DNA of 64,000 bases from Archivesica marissinica (GCA_014843695.1 CM026402.1:18529354-18593353); one strand, 5' to 3'; shown: positions 1 to 11,449, counted from the first letter of the stretch. Notes: generated by a model from the letters alone, not told the origin. Numbers and translations are program-made.

Positions 1-128
1 CTTTCTGTGCTTTCAGCAGATGAAGATTCAGAATCGTACAAATCAAACCTTGCACGTTCTCTGAACATCCCACGGTTATAGTTTGTTTTCTTAATTTGGT
101 TTGCCTGACCCGCTGGTGTCTTGTTTAA
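1..128 (-). CDS. partial exon of an unrecognised gene (42 codons, runs off the left edge)
   Basis: On the minus strand a pyrimidine-rich tract ending in CAG (plus 129 onward, TTTCTTCCAG when read on minus) is followed by an open frame from 128 to the window edge. It starts LNKTPAGQANQIKK, continues through a basic/aromatic stretch (FRERARFDLYD) and ends in an acidic serine run (SESSSAESTE). The composition suits an intracellular, partly disordered protein; I do not recognise the family. It lies downstream of the sirtuin on the same strand, so it is probably an internal or terminal exon of the next gene. It could be part of the sirtuin transcript, but sirtuin C-termini do not look like this. 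There is no start or stop codon in view. Confidence 0.5.
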
Positions 129-300
129 CTGGAAGAAACATAAAGAAAGAATTAATATTGACAGAAAAAATTCAGGAATAGTTTATACCTACTTTACCAA
201 TAATTATCACCCGACTCGAAATGTCAATATTTTACTAAAGCATTATAAAAATGTGAATATGCTAAGACTGATCACTTTATGTACCGTCCATAATCGCAAT

Positions 301-818
301 AAGGCAATCTTGCCTATAAGACGACCCTATTTGGTCCTGAAATCAAGTCAATCTTGCCTATAAGACGACCCTATTTGGTCCTGAAATCAAGGCAATCTTG
401 CCTATAAGACGACCCTATTTGGTCCTGAAATCAAGGCAATCTTGCCTATAAGACGACCCTATTTGGTCCTGAAATCAAGGCAATCTTGCCTATAAGACGA
501 CCCTATTTGGTCCTGAAATCAAGGCAATCTTGCCTATAAGATGACCCTATTTGGTCCTGAAATCAAGGCAATCTTGCCTATAAGACGACCCTATTTGGTC
601 CTGAAATCAAGGCAATCTTGCCTATAAGACGACCCTATTTGGTCCTGAAATCAAGGCAATCTTGCCTATAAGACGATTTGGTCCTGAAATCAAGGCAATC
701 TTGCCTATAAGACGACCCTATTTGGTCCTGAAATCAAGGCAATCTTGCCTATAAGACGATTTGGTCCTGAAATCAAGGCAATCTTGCCTACAAGACGACC
801 CTATTTGGTCCTGAAATC
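301..818. repeat. minisatellite, 44-bp unit, about 12 copies
   Basis: The unit runs from aaggcaatcttgcctataag to ggtcctgaaatc. Two copies near 670 and 757 share the same 7-bp deletion. The unit core 'gcctataagacga' matches both ends of the element that follows (832-1062), so the array looks like an expanded transposon end. Confidence 0.95.
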
Positions 819-1062
819 TGTGAGTTTTGGCATACACTCGCATATAAGACGGGTTGACACCAGACACAAGTATAAATTGCATGTTTGGCCAGTGGCAAAT
901 TGAAGAAATGTTCAGTGTCAGGGTGCTTGCTTTTCTTAAACGTAATAATGGATACCATAAAAAAATGTTTATATATTTTAGCACTCACTAGATGGGAAGC
1001 CACTTCGAGGCCATAATCTGGTGGACAAAAATTCGTCTTATAGGCGAGTATGTACGGTAATA
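819..1062. mobile_element. probable MITE with inverted 'tataagacg' ends
   Basis: The left end carries cactcgcatataagacgg (about 837-855). The right end carries the inverse, cgtcttataggcgagtatg, to about 1062. The interior is AT-rich with no coding sense. The left terminus merges with the 44-bp array, so the boundary and any target-site duplication are lost. Confidence 0.4.
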
Positions 1063-1194
1063 TAATAATACGCCATTTTCCTATGAAGAAACACAACCGT
1101 GCAGTGCCAATGCTAAAAGGGGTATTATCTAATACATCATTGATCAAACCATTTTGAAACCATATAAGAAAAGTATGCACTACATTTAATTTAC

Positions 1195-1412
1195 AACGAG
1201 TGCTAAACAGGCTTCAACAACTTATAGTAATCACTCTCGTTGGCGCGGGTGGAAGCATATATGTGGTCATTCATGTGGGAGGAAACGGGCATACCTGGAA
1301 AAACCCCGCCTGTCCGATCTGGCGACCGACAACTGTACCATCTCACATACTTTCCGGTCTGAGGATCGAACAAGGGTTGCATTAGTGGGAAGAGAGCATG
1401 CTACGCTAATTG
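1195..1412 (-). mobile_element. SINE family B copy (tRNA-derived)
   Basis: On the minus strand a tRNA-like head (gcgct..gaggatcgaac complement) is followed by the shared 'gtgagatggtac..ggtggtcgcc..ggtttcctcccacacgaatgaccac' body. Homologous to 21115-21362, 48051-48304 and 60575-60812. Confidence 0.75.
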
Positions 1413-1607
1413 GGTAAATCTTTACTAAAAAACCCTTTACCCACAGCACGCACAGGCTTCCAACAACAACAACAACAACATTGACAAACACCATAAACAC
1501 ATCTACACACAGCTACACACATCAAGAATACAATAGAAATTCTAGCCAAGCACTGGCATACGAGGGTTATCGCCATTGGCGTCATTCATAAACAGACTGA
1601 TCATGAC

Positions 1608-4043
1608 TGAGTCTGGGTGGAACTGTGACATATTATTACATTGAGTCTGGGTGGAACTGTGACACATTATTACATTGAGTCTGGGTGGAACTGTGACACT
1701 TTATTACATTGAGTCTGGGTGGAACTGTGACATATTATTACATTGAGTCTGGGTGGAACTGTGACATATTATTACATTGAGTCTGGGTGGAACTGTGACG
1801 CATTATTACATTGAGTCTGGGTGGAACTGTTCTGCATTATTACATTGAGTCTGGGTGGAACTGTGACGCTTTATTACATCAAGTCTGGGTGGAACTGTGA
1901 TGCATTATTACATTGAGTCTGGGTGGAACTGTGACATATTATTACATTGAGTCTGGGTGGAACTGTGATGCATTATTACATTGAGTCTGGGTGGAACTGT
2001 GACATATTATTACATTGAGTCTGGGTGGAACTGTGATGCATTATTACATTGAGTCTGGGTGGAACTGTGATGCATTATTACATTGAGTCTGGGTGGAACT
2101 GTGACATATTATTACATTGAGTCTGGGTGGAACTGTGACGCATTATTACATTGAGTCTGGGTGGAACTGTGACATATTATTACATTGAGTCTGGGTGGAA
2201 CTGTGACGCATTATTACATTGAGTCTGGGTGGAACTGTGATGCATTATTACATTGAGTCTGGGTGGAACTGTGATGCATTATTACATTGAGTCTGGGTGG
2301 AACTGTGACACATTATTACATTGAGTCTGGGTGGAACTGTGACATATTATTACATTGAGTCTGGGTGGAACTGTGACACATTATTACATTGAGTCTGGGT
2401 GGAACTGTGACACATTATTACATTGAGTCTGGGTGGAACTGTGACATATTATTACATTGAGTCTGGTGGAACTGTGACGCATTATTACATTGAGTCTGGG
2501 TGGAACTGTGACATATTATTACATTGAGTCTGGGTGGAACTGTGACGCATTATTACATTGAGTCTGGGTGGAACTGTGACATATTATTACATTTGAGTCT
2601 GGGTGGAACTGTGACATATTATTACATTGAGTCTGGGTGGAACTGTGACATATTATTACATTGAGTCTGGGTGGAACTGTGACATATTATTACATTGAGT
2701 CTGGGTGGAACTGTGACGCTTTATTACATCAAGTCTGGGTGGAACTGTGATGCATTATTACATTGAGTCTGGGTGGAACTGTGATGCTTTATTACATTGA
2801 GTCTGGGTGGAACTGTGACATATTATTACATTGAGTCTGGGTGGAACTGTGACATATTATTACATTGAGTCTGGGTGGAACTGTGATGCATTATTACATT
2901 GAGTCTAGGTGGAACTGTGACACATTATTACATTGAGTCTGGGTGGAACTGTGACATATTATTACATTGAGTCTGGGTGGAACTGTGACGCATTATTACA
3001 TTGAGTCTGGGTGGAACTGTGACACATTATTACATTGAGTCTGGGTGGAACTGTGACATATTATTACATTGAGTCTGGGTGGAACTGTGACATATTATTA
3101 CATTGAGTCTGGGTGGAACTGTGACATATTATTACATTGAGTCTGGGTGGAACTGTGACATATTATTACATTGAGTCTGGGTGGAACTGTGACATATTAT
3201 TACATTGAGTCTGGGTGGAACTGCGACGCATTATTACATTGAGTCTGGGTGGAACTGTGACGCATTATTACATTGAGTCTGGGTGGAACTGTGACGCATT
3301 ATTACATTGATGTCTGGGTGGAACTGTGATGCATTATTACATTGAGTCTGGGTGGAAGTGTGACATATTATTACATTGAGTCTGGGTGGAACTGTGATGC
3401 ATTATTACATTGAGTCTGGGTGGAACTGTGACGCATTATTACATTGAGTCTGGGTGGAACTGTGACATATTATTACATTGAGTCTTGGTGGAACTGTGAC
3501 GCATTATTACATTGAGTCTGGGTGGAACTGTGATGCATTATTACATTGAGTCTGGGTGGAACTGTGACATATTATTACATTGAGTCTGGGTGGAACTGTG
3601 ACATATTACATTGAGTCTGGGTGGAACTGTGACATATTATTACATTGAGTCTGGGTGGAACTGTGACATATTATTACATTGAATCTGGGTGGAACTGTGA
3701 CATATTATTACATTGAGTCTGGGTGGAACTGTGACATATTATTACATTGAGTCTGGGTGGAACTGTGACGCATTATTACATTGAGTCTGGGTGGAACTGT
3801 GATGCATTATTACATTGAGTTTGGGTGGAACTGTGATGCATTATTACATTGAGTCTGGGTGGAACTGTGACGCATTATTACGTTGAGTCTGGGTGGAACT
3901 GTGACACATTATTACATTGAGTCTGGGTGGAACTGTGACATATTATTACATTGAGTCTGGGTGGAACTGTGACACATTATTACATTGAGTCTGGGTGGAA
4001 CTGTGACATATTATTACATTGAGTCTGGATGGAACTGGGACAC
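1608..4043. repeat. minisatellite, 34-bp unit, about 71 copies
   Basis: The unit is tgagtctgggtggaactgtg plus a short variable part (acatattattacat, acgcattattacat or atgcattattacat). Single-base indels are rare. Several variant types alternate along the array, suggesting higher-order exchange. Confidence 0.97.
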
Positions 4044-4246
4044 TGAGTCTGGTTGGGGTTGACCGAGTCCGGTTGGGACTGACCGAGTCCGGTTGGGGTT
4101 GACCGAGTCCGGTTGGGACTGACCGAGTCCGGTTGGGACTGACCGAGTCCGGTTGGGACTGACCGAGTCCGGTTGGGACTGACCGAGTCCGGTTGGGACT
4201 GACCGAGTCCGGTTGGGGTTGACCGAGTCCGGTTGGGACTGACCGA
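4044..4246. repeat. minisatellite, 20-bp unit, about 10 copies
   Basis: The unit is tgaccgagtccggttgggac. It directly continues the 34-bp array through an intermediate copy (tgagtctggttggggt), so it is a daughter array of a truncated unit. Open frames on the minus strand here are repeat artefacts. Confidence 0.93.
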
Positions 4247-4547
4247 CACATTCATTAACCAGCTTACATAACTAATCACAAGTGGATTGGGTATTTTCTA
4301 CAAAAAATACAACAGATTGGAAACATAGTCCAATAATGGATACAACTGAGAAACTACACCTGCAAACAGATCGAGAATGTTGAATGATGCAAATAACAAA
4401 AATTTAGAACTGAAATGACCACTACCCCACAGGTTAAGCATGCTTGATGTATGTTAGTATATTTGATGTATGTTATGACAGTTACTAAATGCTATCCTAC
4501 AGCCAATTCTAGTACTACCACCAAACCTACCTGAGTGTTCTTCAAAG

Positions 4548-4890
4548 GTGCCTAAAATCATATTCAGATGATTTTATACTTGAGTTTTTTAATATATGCA
4601 GTAAATAGTCTAGATTGGTTTGTGTTTTTTGAGTCGCACAAACAGCTTAGGTCGAGTGGTTACGGTAGCAGACTGGCATACCACTGTGATCACCTATCAT
4701 CACTGACGGTCACGGTTTCGAGCCCCGCTCAGACCGTACCTGTTTATATGAAAGAGTTGGCAGTTTCTTATGGTGATTAGTGCACCAAGTACTGGTTAAC
4801 CGCTGGAGCCTTCCCAGGAAAGGTGTTGTTAGGTAAACGGCCCGTCGCTCAAATGGACAATAAGTAGCGACGTTAAATAAACTTTTATAA
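4548..4890 (+). mobile_element. SINE family D copy with 5' extension
   Basis: A tRNA-like head (gtcgagtggttacggt..cggtttcgagccccg, 4649-4728) is followed by the family body (aagagttggcagtttctta..gcaccaagtactggttaaccgctgg..aggtgttgttaggtaaac). The 100 bp before the head also match, inverted, the flank of the copy at 21890-22253, so this is a longer composite repeat. Confidence 0.75.
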
Positions 4891-4898
4891 AAAAAGGT

Positions 4899-5125
4899 CA
4901 AACGGTGACTCTCCAGCTATTATTGGTGGAGGAAGATCCCGGGTGCCCATCCAAACAGTATTGCAGCCACGGACGGGTACCCAGGTAGAACCACTGACCT
5001 ACCACATGCCAGCTGGATAGCTTCCTCACATGAAGTAATTTTTGACATCCCAAGTGGGATTCAAAACCTAGTGGTGAGGAGTCAGTGATTTGAAGTAAAC
5101 GTGACCACTCGACCAGAAAGATTGG
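4899..5125 (-). mobile_element. SINE family E copy
   Basis: Contains 'ggtgactctccagct', 'ttggtggaggaag', 'agctggatagcttcctcacatgaa' and, at the right, an inverted tRNA-like head. Homologous to 11450-12208, 56855-57075 and 61383-61630. Confidence 0.7.
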
Positions 5126-5199
5126 TATATTTAAATGAAACATGTTCTTCTGATATGGAAACCGGTTTGGTAGGCAGCACCAATGTAGCTACATGGACT

Positions 5200-5875
5200 G
5201 AATTCATGCTGACGCGGCTCAAACAGGAAGTAACTGATCGCTCGTTATCATATTAACCTGACATAAAACACACTCCTGCACTCGTGTTCCGGTAGAATTC
5301 ATGCTGACGCGGCTCAAACAGGAAGTAACTGATCGCTCGTTATCATATTAACCTGACATAAAACACACTCCTGCACTCCGTGTTCCGGTAGAATTCATGC
5401 TGACGCGGCTCAAACAGGAAGTAACTGATCGCTCGTTATCATATTAACCTGACATAAAACACACTCCTGCACTCGTGTTCCGGAAGAATTCATGCTGACG
5501 CGGCTCAAACAGGAAGTAACTGATCGCTCGTTATCATATTAACCTGACATAAAACACACTCCTGCACTCGTGTTCCGGAAGAATTCATGCTGACGCGGCT
5601 CAAACAGGAAGTAACTGATCGCTCGTTATCATATTAACCTGACATAAAACACACTCCTGCACTCGTGTTCCGGTAGAATTCATGCTGACGCGGCTCAAAC
5701 AGGAAGTAACTGATCGCTCGTTATCATATTAACCTGACATAAAACACACTCCTGCACTCGTGTTCCAGTAGAATTCATGCTGACGCGGCTCAAACAGGAA
5801 GTAACTGATCGCTCGTTATCATATTAACCTGACATAAAACACACTCCTGCACTCATGTTCAGGTAGAATTCATGT
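5200..5875. repeat. tandem repeat, 95-bp unit, 7 copies
   Basis: The unit starts gaattcatgctgacgcggct and ends cactcgtgttccggta. Copies are nearly identical (one inserted base, a few substitutions), so the array is young or homogenised. Confidence 0.96.
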
Positions 5876-6232
5876 ATCAATAGGATACTGGAATGCTCCT
5901 AGGCCTTAAACTAGACATTAAACTTCTCATCTGCAAAGGGATACAGGACACTGGCTGCTTAATACAGGTTGGCTGCTTAATGAAGGTGACCACTAACACA
6001 GGTCCCTGCATGGGTATGCACATTTGTATCATGTTCCCTAATGTTTCCTTCACACCACGGCATAAGCTAGATCTTCAAGACAGGGAGAAGATTAAGGTAT
6101 ACAATTGAGAAATTTGCTCAAGTCTTTTCAATATATACTTAATTATGAAAAAGGTAAAGACTATTTCTCCCAAATTGCCCTTCAGGCTGACATTTCACTA
6201 ATATAGTTGACAATGTGCCATGAAAAGATTGT
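5876..6232. other. no gene recognised
   Basis: Unique-looking AT-rich sequence between two arrays. A 71-codon open frame (5893-6108) has no recognisable domain or splice context. Confidence 0.5.
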
Positions 6233-6803
6233 GAAGTATTTGGTGAAGAATTTGGTTACTATTTGGTGAAGAATTTGGTGAAGAATTTGGTTACCATTTG
6301 GTGTGAAGTATTTGGTGAAGAATTTGGTTACTATTTGGTGAAGAATTTGGTTACTATTTGGTGAAGTATTTGGTTACTATTTGGTGAAGTATTTGGTTAC
6401 TATTTGGTGAAGTATTTGGTTACTATTTGGTGAAGTATTTGGTTACTATTTGGTGAAGAATTTGGTTACTATTTGGTGTGAAGTATTTGGTTACTATTTG
6501 GTGAAGAATTTGGTTACTATTTGGTGAAGTATTTGGTTACTATTTGGTGAAGAATTTGGTTACTATTTGGTGAAGTATTTAGTTACTATTTGGTGAAGAA
6601 TTTGGTTACTATTTGGTGAAGTATTTGGTTACTATTTGGTGTAGAATTTGGTTACTATTTGGTGAAGTATTTGGTTACTATTTGGTGAAGAATTTGGTTA
6701 CTATTTGGTGAAGTATTTGGTTACTATTTGGTGAAGTATTTGGTGAAGCATTTAGTTACTATTTGGTGAAGAATGTGGTTACTATTTGGTGAAGAATTTG
6801 GTT
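6233..6803. repeat. minisatellite, 23-bp unit, about 25 copies
   Basis: The unit is atttggttactatttggtga plus agt or aga. It contains two versions of an internal 'tttggtgaag' half-unit, so the period slips. Confidence 0.93.
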
Positions 6804-6901
6804 ATCCTATGGTGCTTTAATTTTGCAGATATTTCATTGACAGAATTACTTAAATTTGGTGAATGTACAAATTCTGAAACAAATCCATGGGAGAGAATAG
6901 A

Positions 6902-7628
6902 GGAACAGACTATATAGGACAGACTATATAGGACAGACAATATAGGACAGACTATATAGGACAGACTATATAGGACAGACAATATAGGACAGACTATATA
7001 GGACAGACAATATAGGACCGACTATATAGGACAGACTATATAGGACAGACTATATAGGACAGACTATATAGGACAGACTATATAGGACAGACTATATAGG
7101 ACATACTATATAGGACAGAGTATATAGGACAGACTATATAGGACAGACTATATAGGACAGACTATATAGGACAGACTATATAGGACAGACTATATAGGAC
7201 AGAGTATATAGGACAGACTATATAGGACATACTATATAGGACAGACTATATAGGACAGAGTATATAGGACATACTATATAGGACAGATTATATAGGACAG
7301 AGTATATAGGACATACTATATAGGACAGACTATATAGGACAGACAATATAGGACCGACTATATAGGACAGACTATATAGGACAGACTATATAGGACATAC
7401 TATATAGGACAGACTATATAGGACAGACTATATAGGACATACTATATAGGACAGAGTATATAGGACAGACTATATAGGACAGACTATATAGGACATACTA
7501 TATAGGACATACTATATAGGACAGAGTATATAGGACAGACTATATAGGACATACTATATAGGACAGAGTATATAGGACAGACTATATAGGACAGACTATA
7601 TAGGACATACTATATAGGACAGAGTATA
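6902..7628. repeat. minisatellite, 14-bp unit, about 52 copies
   Basis: The unit is gacagactatatag, with variants gacatactatatag, gacagagtatatag and gacagacaatatag. Each unit holds the self-complementary ctatatag, so the array could extrude cruciforms. Confidence 0.96.
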
Positions 7629-8150
7629 TTACTTAACTTTATGCATATTGTTTATAATAATATAATATCAACATGGATATAAATATGTCAGATATTGCAT
7701 TTTATACACTGAAAAGCAAAATGAAAGCACCTGCGAAAAATGCCTAATTACAAAGCTCTATCCTGGGAAAAAACCAATTAATTAGTGTGACTTGCTTAGT
7801 ACTACTTTATATGTGTAATATAACATATATATTTATAATTTACATGTTTCCACATTGATGTCTTTCTCAAAATGTCTACAATCTATATAATATAGCAAAC
7901 TTTATCCAGGCCTATAATAAATGGGTTTAAAGCAACTAAAAGCATTGACTATATCATCTGGGGTAACATTCCCTGGCACTACTGACATACGTCAATATAT
8001 CCCGGCATATTTACGCATTGATTATAGCAACTGATTCAGTCAAATCTATCAAACAACTGTGAGGAATTATCCTAACATTTCATGATTTGTGAAGGCCTAA
8101 ACCACGCGTGATTCTTGTGTTTTTATTTGTGATGTTGTAGTTTTATTATT
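7629..8150. other. no gene recognised
   Basis: AT-rich sequence with no open frame of note, no repeat period and no recognisable element. Confidence 0.5.
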
Positions 8151-8782
8151 TAGTTTATACAAATTAATTTTAGTTTGATTGCGAAACAATCAGGGCTCGA
8201 CAAATCCACTCGTCCGCTCGTATTTACGAGTGACTTTTCGATCTGGACGAGTAGAAATTCCAAGTCGCTTGCCCAGTCGGACGAGTGAACATTTCAGCTA
8301 AATATCCAATATAAATCGAAGGAACAAAATAAAATAATATCCGTTTTACTTTCTTCGGAATGATTACCAGGCGTGATAATGGGAAATCACCGAGGATATT
8401 TTAATGTGTTTATGCTGCCACATAATTGCATTTATTAATAAATTAAAGTGCAATTCCGACGATTTTTAATTTTCCTAAAATACATGGGACGAGTGATAGC
8501 CCAATCTGGACAAGTGGAACAGTGGCATCACTCGCCCAGTAGGACGAGTAAGAAATAAAAAAATTGTCGAGGCATGGAAACAAGTTCTTACAACTTATAT
8601 TGATCACTCTCGAGACCTCATTCCTGATGGAATCCATCGCCACGAGGGAGAGAGATGAGGCAATGTGGATGGAATTTAAATGCCTTGCCTAATGGGACCC
8701 AATCGTAATGACTTCAGCGAGGTGTGAACCCCGGGCATTTCGTGCCTGAAGCGAACGCGCATCCACTGCGCTATCACGACTT
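8151..8782 (-). mobile_element. SINE family A copy interrupted by a MITE
   Basis: On the minus strand the tRNA-like head lies near 8782 (gatagcgcagtgg..) and the body runs through 'ctcgtggcgatggattccatcaggaatgag' to the tail near 8151. The SINE is split at 'gcgaaacaa' by the element at 8191-8576. Confidence 0.85.
8191..8576. mobile_element. hAT-like MITE nested in a SINE
   Basis: The terminal inverted repeats are cagggctcgacaa at the left and ttgtcgaggcatg at the right (11 of 13 match). The flanks are gaaacaat and gaaacaag, an 8-bp target-site duplication with one mismatch. Removing the element restores the family A SINE. The interior repeats 'ggacgagt' motifs and has no transposase frame. 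Confidence 0.8.
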
Positions 8783-8821
8783 ACATTTATTTATTTAAGT
8801 ATTAACAATATATATATAAAC

Positions 8822-9468
8822 TAGGGATGGCAACGAATGGTGATGTGATATTCGAATATTCGGATGATCTTCCGAACGAATATTCGAATATTCGCAAATT
8901 TCTCCAACTTTCGATTTCCATTTTACTCTTGCATCGCTGACAGGTAACACCGTTCTATTGAAAGTGGTGGCATGTTAGAATTATGTAAACGTGAAGTCTA
9001 CTGTCGGCGTTTTAAATATGCGGTTTGTGTTGATTGATAAACAACTCCGCTTGATGACTTGTTGGGTTTGTGAAAATAAAATTTCGTTCTCTGAATCGGG
9101 ATAAGTTTGAAGAAATAAACTAATTTAAATTACAATTAACAAATGCTTCTCAGTTTGTGTCCCGTCAAATAGACTGCATTAATCAATTCGTGATCCTGTA
9201 AGGTGTGAACAACATGTCATCACCCTCCTTTGTTATTTGGAGCCAAATCGCGATGACATTTCGCACCTCCGGGCACGCATTGGGTCATTCTTTGTTTTTG
9301 AAACTTGATTGAAATTTAAACAAACATATATATATCCTTTTTAGTTATGATTTAACTGCAATTTATTAAAATTTGATTTTAATTTTTTTTTTTAATATTC
9401 GAATATGGTTTTAATATTCGAATATTCGGACGTTCGAACGAATATTCGAACATTCGTTGCCATCCCTA
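8822..9468. mobile_element. hAT-like non-autonomous element, 647 bp
   Basis: Ends tagggatggcaacgaat and attcgttgccatcccta are perfect inverted repeats. Both flanks are atataaac (8814-8821 and 9469-9476), a perfect 8-bp target-site duplication. Subterminal 'attcgaatattcg' motifs repeat at both ends. No transposase is present. Confidence 0.9.
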
Positions 9469-9506
9469 ATATAAACAAACAGCCAGCCTACAGATATTTA
9501 TGATGT

Positions 9507-9688
9507 GAGTAACATTTGAATAGAAGGAGTGCTTTATAATGGGCCAGTGTATCTTACTGGACTAAATCTTGTATGAAAATTTTAAAAAAACACAAACATT
9601 TTAATTTTGTTTAGGGAGAAGTAGGGCCCACAGGGGGCAAAGTCTAGGGCGAGTATTTTCCCACAACGCCCCTCTAGAATGAGCCCTG
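9507..9688 (-). mobile_element. truncated MITE of the 'cagggctcattctag' family
   Basis: Ends at 9688 with tctagaatgagccctg, the inverted terminus of the copies at 15831-16131, 31972-32276 and 34463-34717. The other end is missing. Confidence 0.75.
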
Positions 9689-9924
9689 CTGATTCAAAAG
9701 TATAATCTTCAAGTCAAACAGTTTGAGGGTAGAATTGAACACATACAGTTTGGATTGACTGAATCGATTACTAGACAGGCAAAAGTAGATGAAATGCTAG
9801 CAGGCAAACAGCATGCTTCGTATGTATCTATATACTGTGCATGGGAGAAAATCTACCTAGAACCCGAGTCCTTATTTGGCTTCGACTGAAATATGCACAA
9901 GATAGGATGTTTATGGTCAGTTTA

Positions 9925-10135
9925 TACAAGTTTATATTAGCTTGACTGCAAAACAAGTTCCTATAACATTGGATTTTAGAGATTTTGAGACCTCATTCCT
10001 GATGACATCCATTGCTGTGAGAGAGGAGGCAATGTGGATTGGAGTGTGGACAGCCAACCGTGTTTCTGGCATGGCTCAAGCTTGCATCCCCTCCGCTAAA
10101 GGATGGTCACTGTAGCCACTATACAGTTTACTGGT
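9925..10135 (-). mobile_element. diverged SINE family A copy
   Basis: Matches the family A tail (ttatacaag.tttat..gcaaaacaagttc) and body (gagacctcattcctgatg..catcc). The head is rearranged. Confidence 0.5.
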
Positions 10136-10240
10136 AAACCACAGAATACATTAATTCACAATGGTAACAAAAGGATCACACCGGACACTTTAAAATATCT
10201 TTAAATATATAGTTCTACTTTTAACTATTCATATTATATT

Positions 10241-10432
10241 TCGGGTTTTACGCCTGCATTAGCACCATTTTGGGCTATATCGCCGGCGGGCAGTTAACCT
10301 AACAACACCTTTCCTGGGCAGGCTGCAGCGGTTAACCAGTACTAGGGTGCACCAACCTCCGTAAGAAACTGCCAACTTTTTCATATAAATGAAACACGGT
10401 CTGAGCGGGGCTCGAACCCGTGACCATCAGTT
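10241..10432 (-). mobile_element. SINE family D copy, 5'-truncated
   Basis: Inverted family D body (cgcctgcat..gcaccattttgggctatat..cctaacaacacctttcctggg) ending in the T-arm-like 'gctcgaacccgtgacc'. The rest of the head is absent. Confidence 0.8.
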
Positions 10433-10498
10433 TTAACTATTCCACTTACCTCGGAGAATAAGCAATTCCTACTGGTATAACATATGTTAATAATAAAC

Positions 10499-10993
10499 TT
10501 AAAGCGACATTGCATCTCAAAAAGCAAGAAAATAGCATTGCTACCATAAATTTTTCCAAAATATTTTACGAGAATTAACTTTAAAACAGTGTTTTTGCCA
10601 TCTACAATGTCTCTAAAGTGAAAGTAGGATTTCAGTGAACTGTCGGCCATGCTCCTGAATAGACCCTTTGTTTATTAATGGAGTCTATAGTACAGGTGAC
10701 ACTTCGTTTAGAGATCATTTTAATCAGATCACTCTAAAAATAGATATACATACCCGGTAGGCACAAAATTTAATGTGAGATGTAACGATAAATCTGTACC
10801 ATAAATTTATTCAGGATACACGCGATGTTGACCCTATTTACATTATTTTGTTATGTCCGCAAACGTTGTATGCGACATTTGTTTATTAGTTGATATACTC
10901 TGTGGCAAATATTTGGGGGGGGAAATGCACCGCATAATAGGAAATTACCTTCTGTAGAAATTTGCATTTTTCACCGATGTAGTGTCGCTTTAA
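10499..10993 (+). mobile_element. TTAA-flanked MITE, family T1, copy 1
   Basis: Bounded by ttaa|agcgaca and tgtcgct|ttaa. TTAA target duplications are typical of piggyBac and Kolobok transposons. Two more copies lie at 52674-53182 (same orientation) and 55736-56269 (inverted). No transposase. Confidence 0.8.
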
Positions 10994-11449
10994 TGAAAAT
11001 AATTAAACACTGGATTTTGAGAACTCTGTAATGGAGAAATGTGAAAACTGTCTATAATACGAAAATCATGAGTGCCTGTTCTATGAATATATCTGCGATA
11101 AACTAGATCTGCGATAAACTAGGAGATTCTCAAAATAGGTAGACTAGCGTACTAACTGGGAATGCACATTACCTGTCTCCCTGGAGGTTGTCTATATTTA
11201 GGAGGCCCTTTAGGGGGTGACGGTTTTCTGGTCTCCTGTCATATGCATTTAGTATTACGGTATGTTGTGATTTAGGCATAGTACATGTAATTAATTACGT
11301 ACGAGACAATGTCAGAAATGTTGATCTTTTTATTTTTAATGTCGATCTTACAACCTCACTGCTCTGACATGCTCATACACACACACTAGTAAACTTCACT
11401 TTATCAAATTTATCAATTAGTTTGTTTGTTTTTGGGAGTTTAAAGTAGC
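10994..11449. other. no gene recognised
   Basis: Low-complexity to unique AT-rich sequence; neither gene nor known repeat visible. Confidence 0.4.

Noticed and set aside
301..4246. Arrays resembling a CRISPR locus
   Set aside because: Units are contiguous without unique spacers, contain long variable runs and sit in a eukaryotic genome; these are minisatellites.
4649..4728. Functional tRNA genes at the SINE heads
   Set aside because: A and B boxes are present, but the cloverleaf stems are not intact and the same heads recur with fixed SINE bodies, so these are SINE promoters.
10381..10650. An 89-codon minus-strand frame
   Set aside because: It spans the junction of a SINE D tail and a T1 MITE; no domain or splice evidence.
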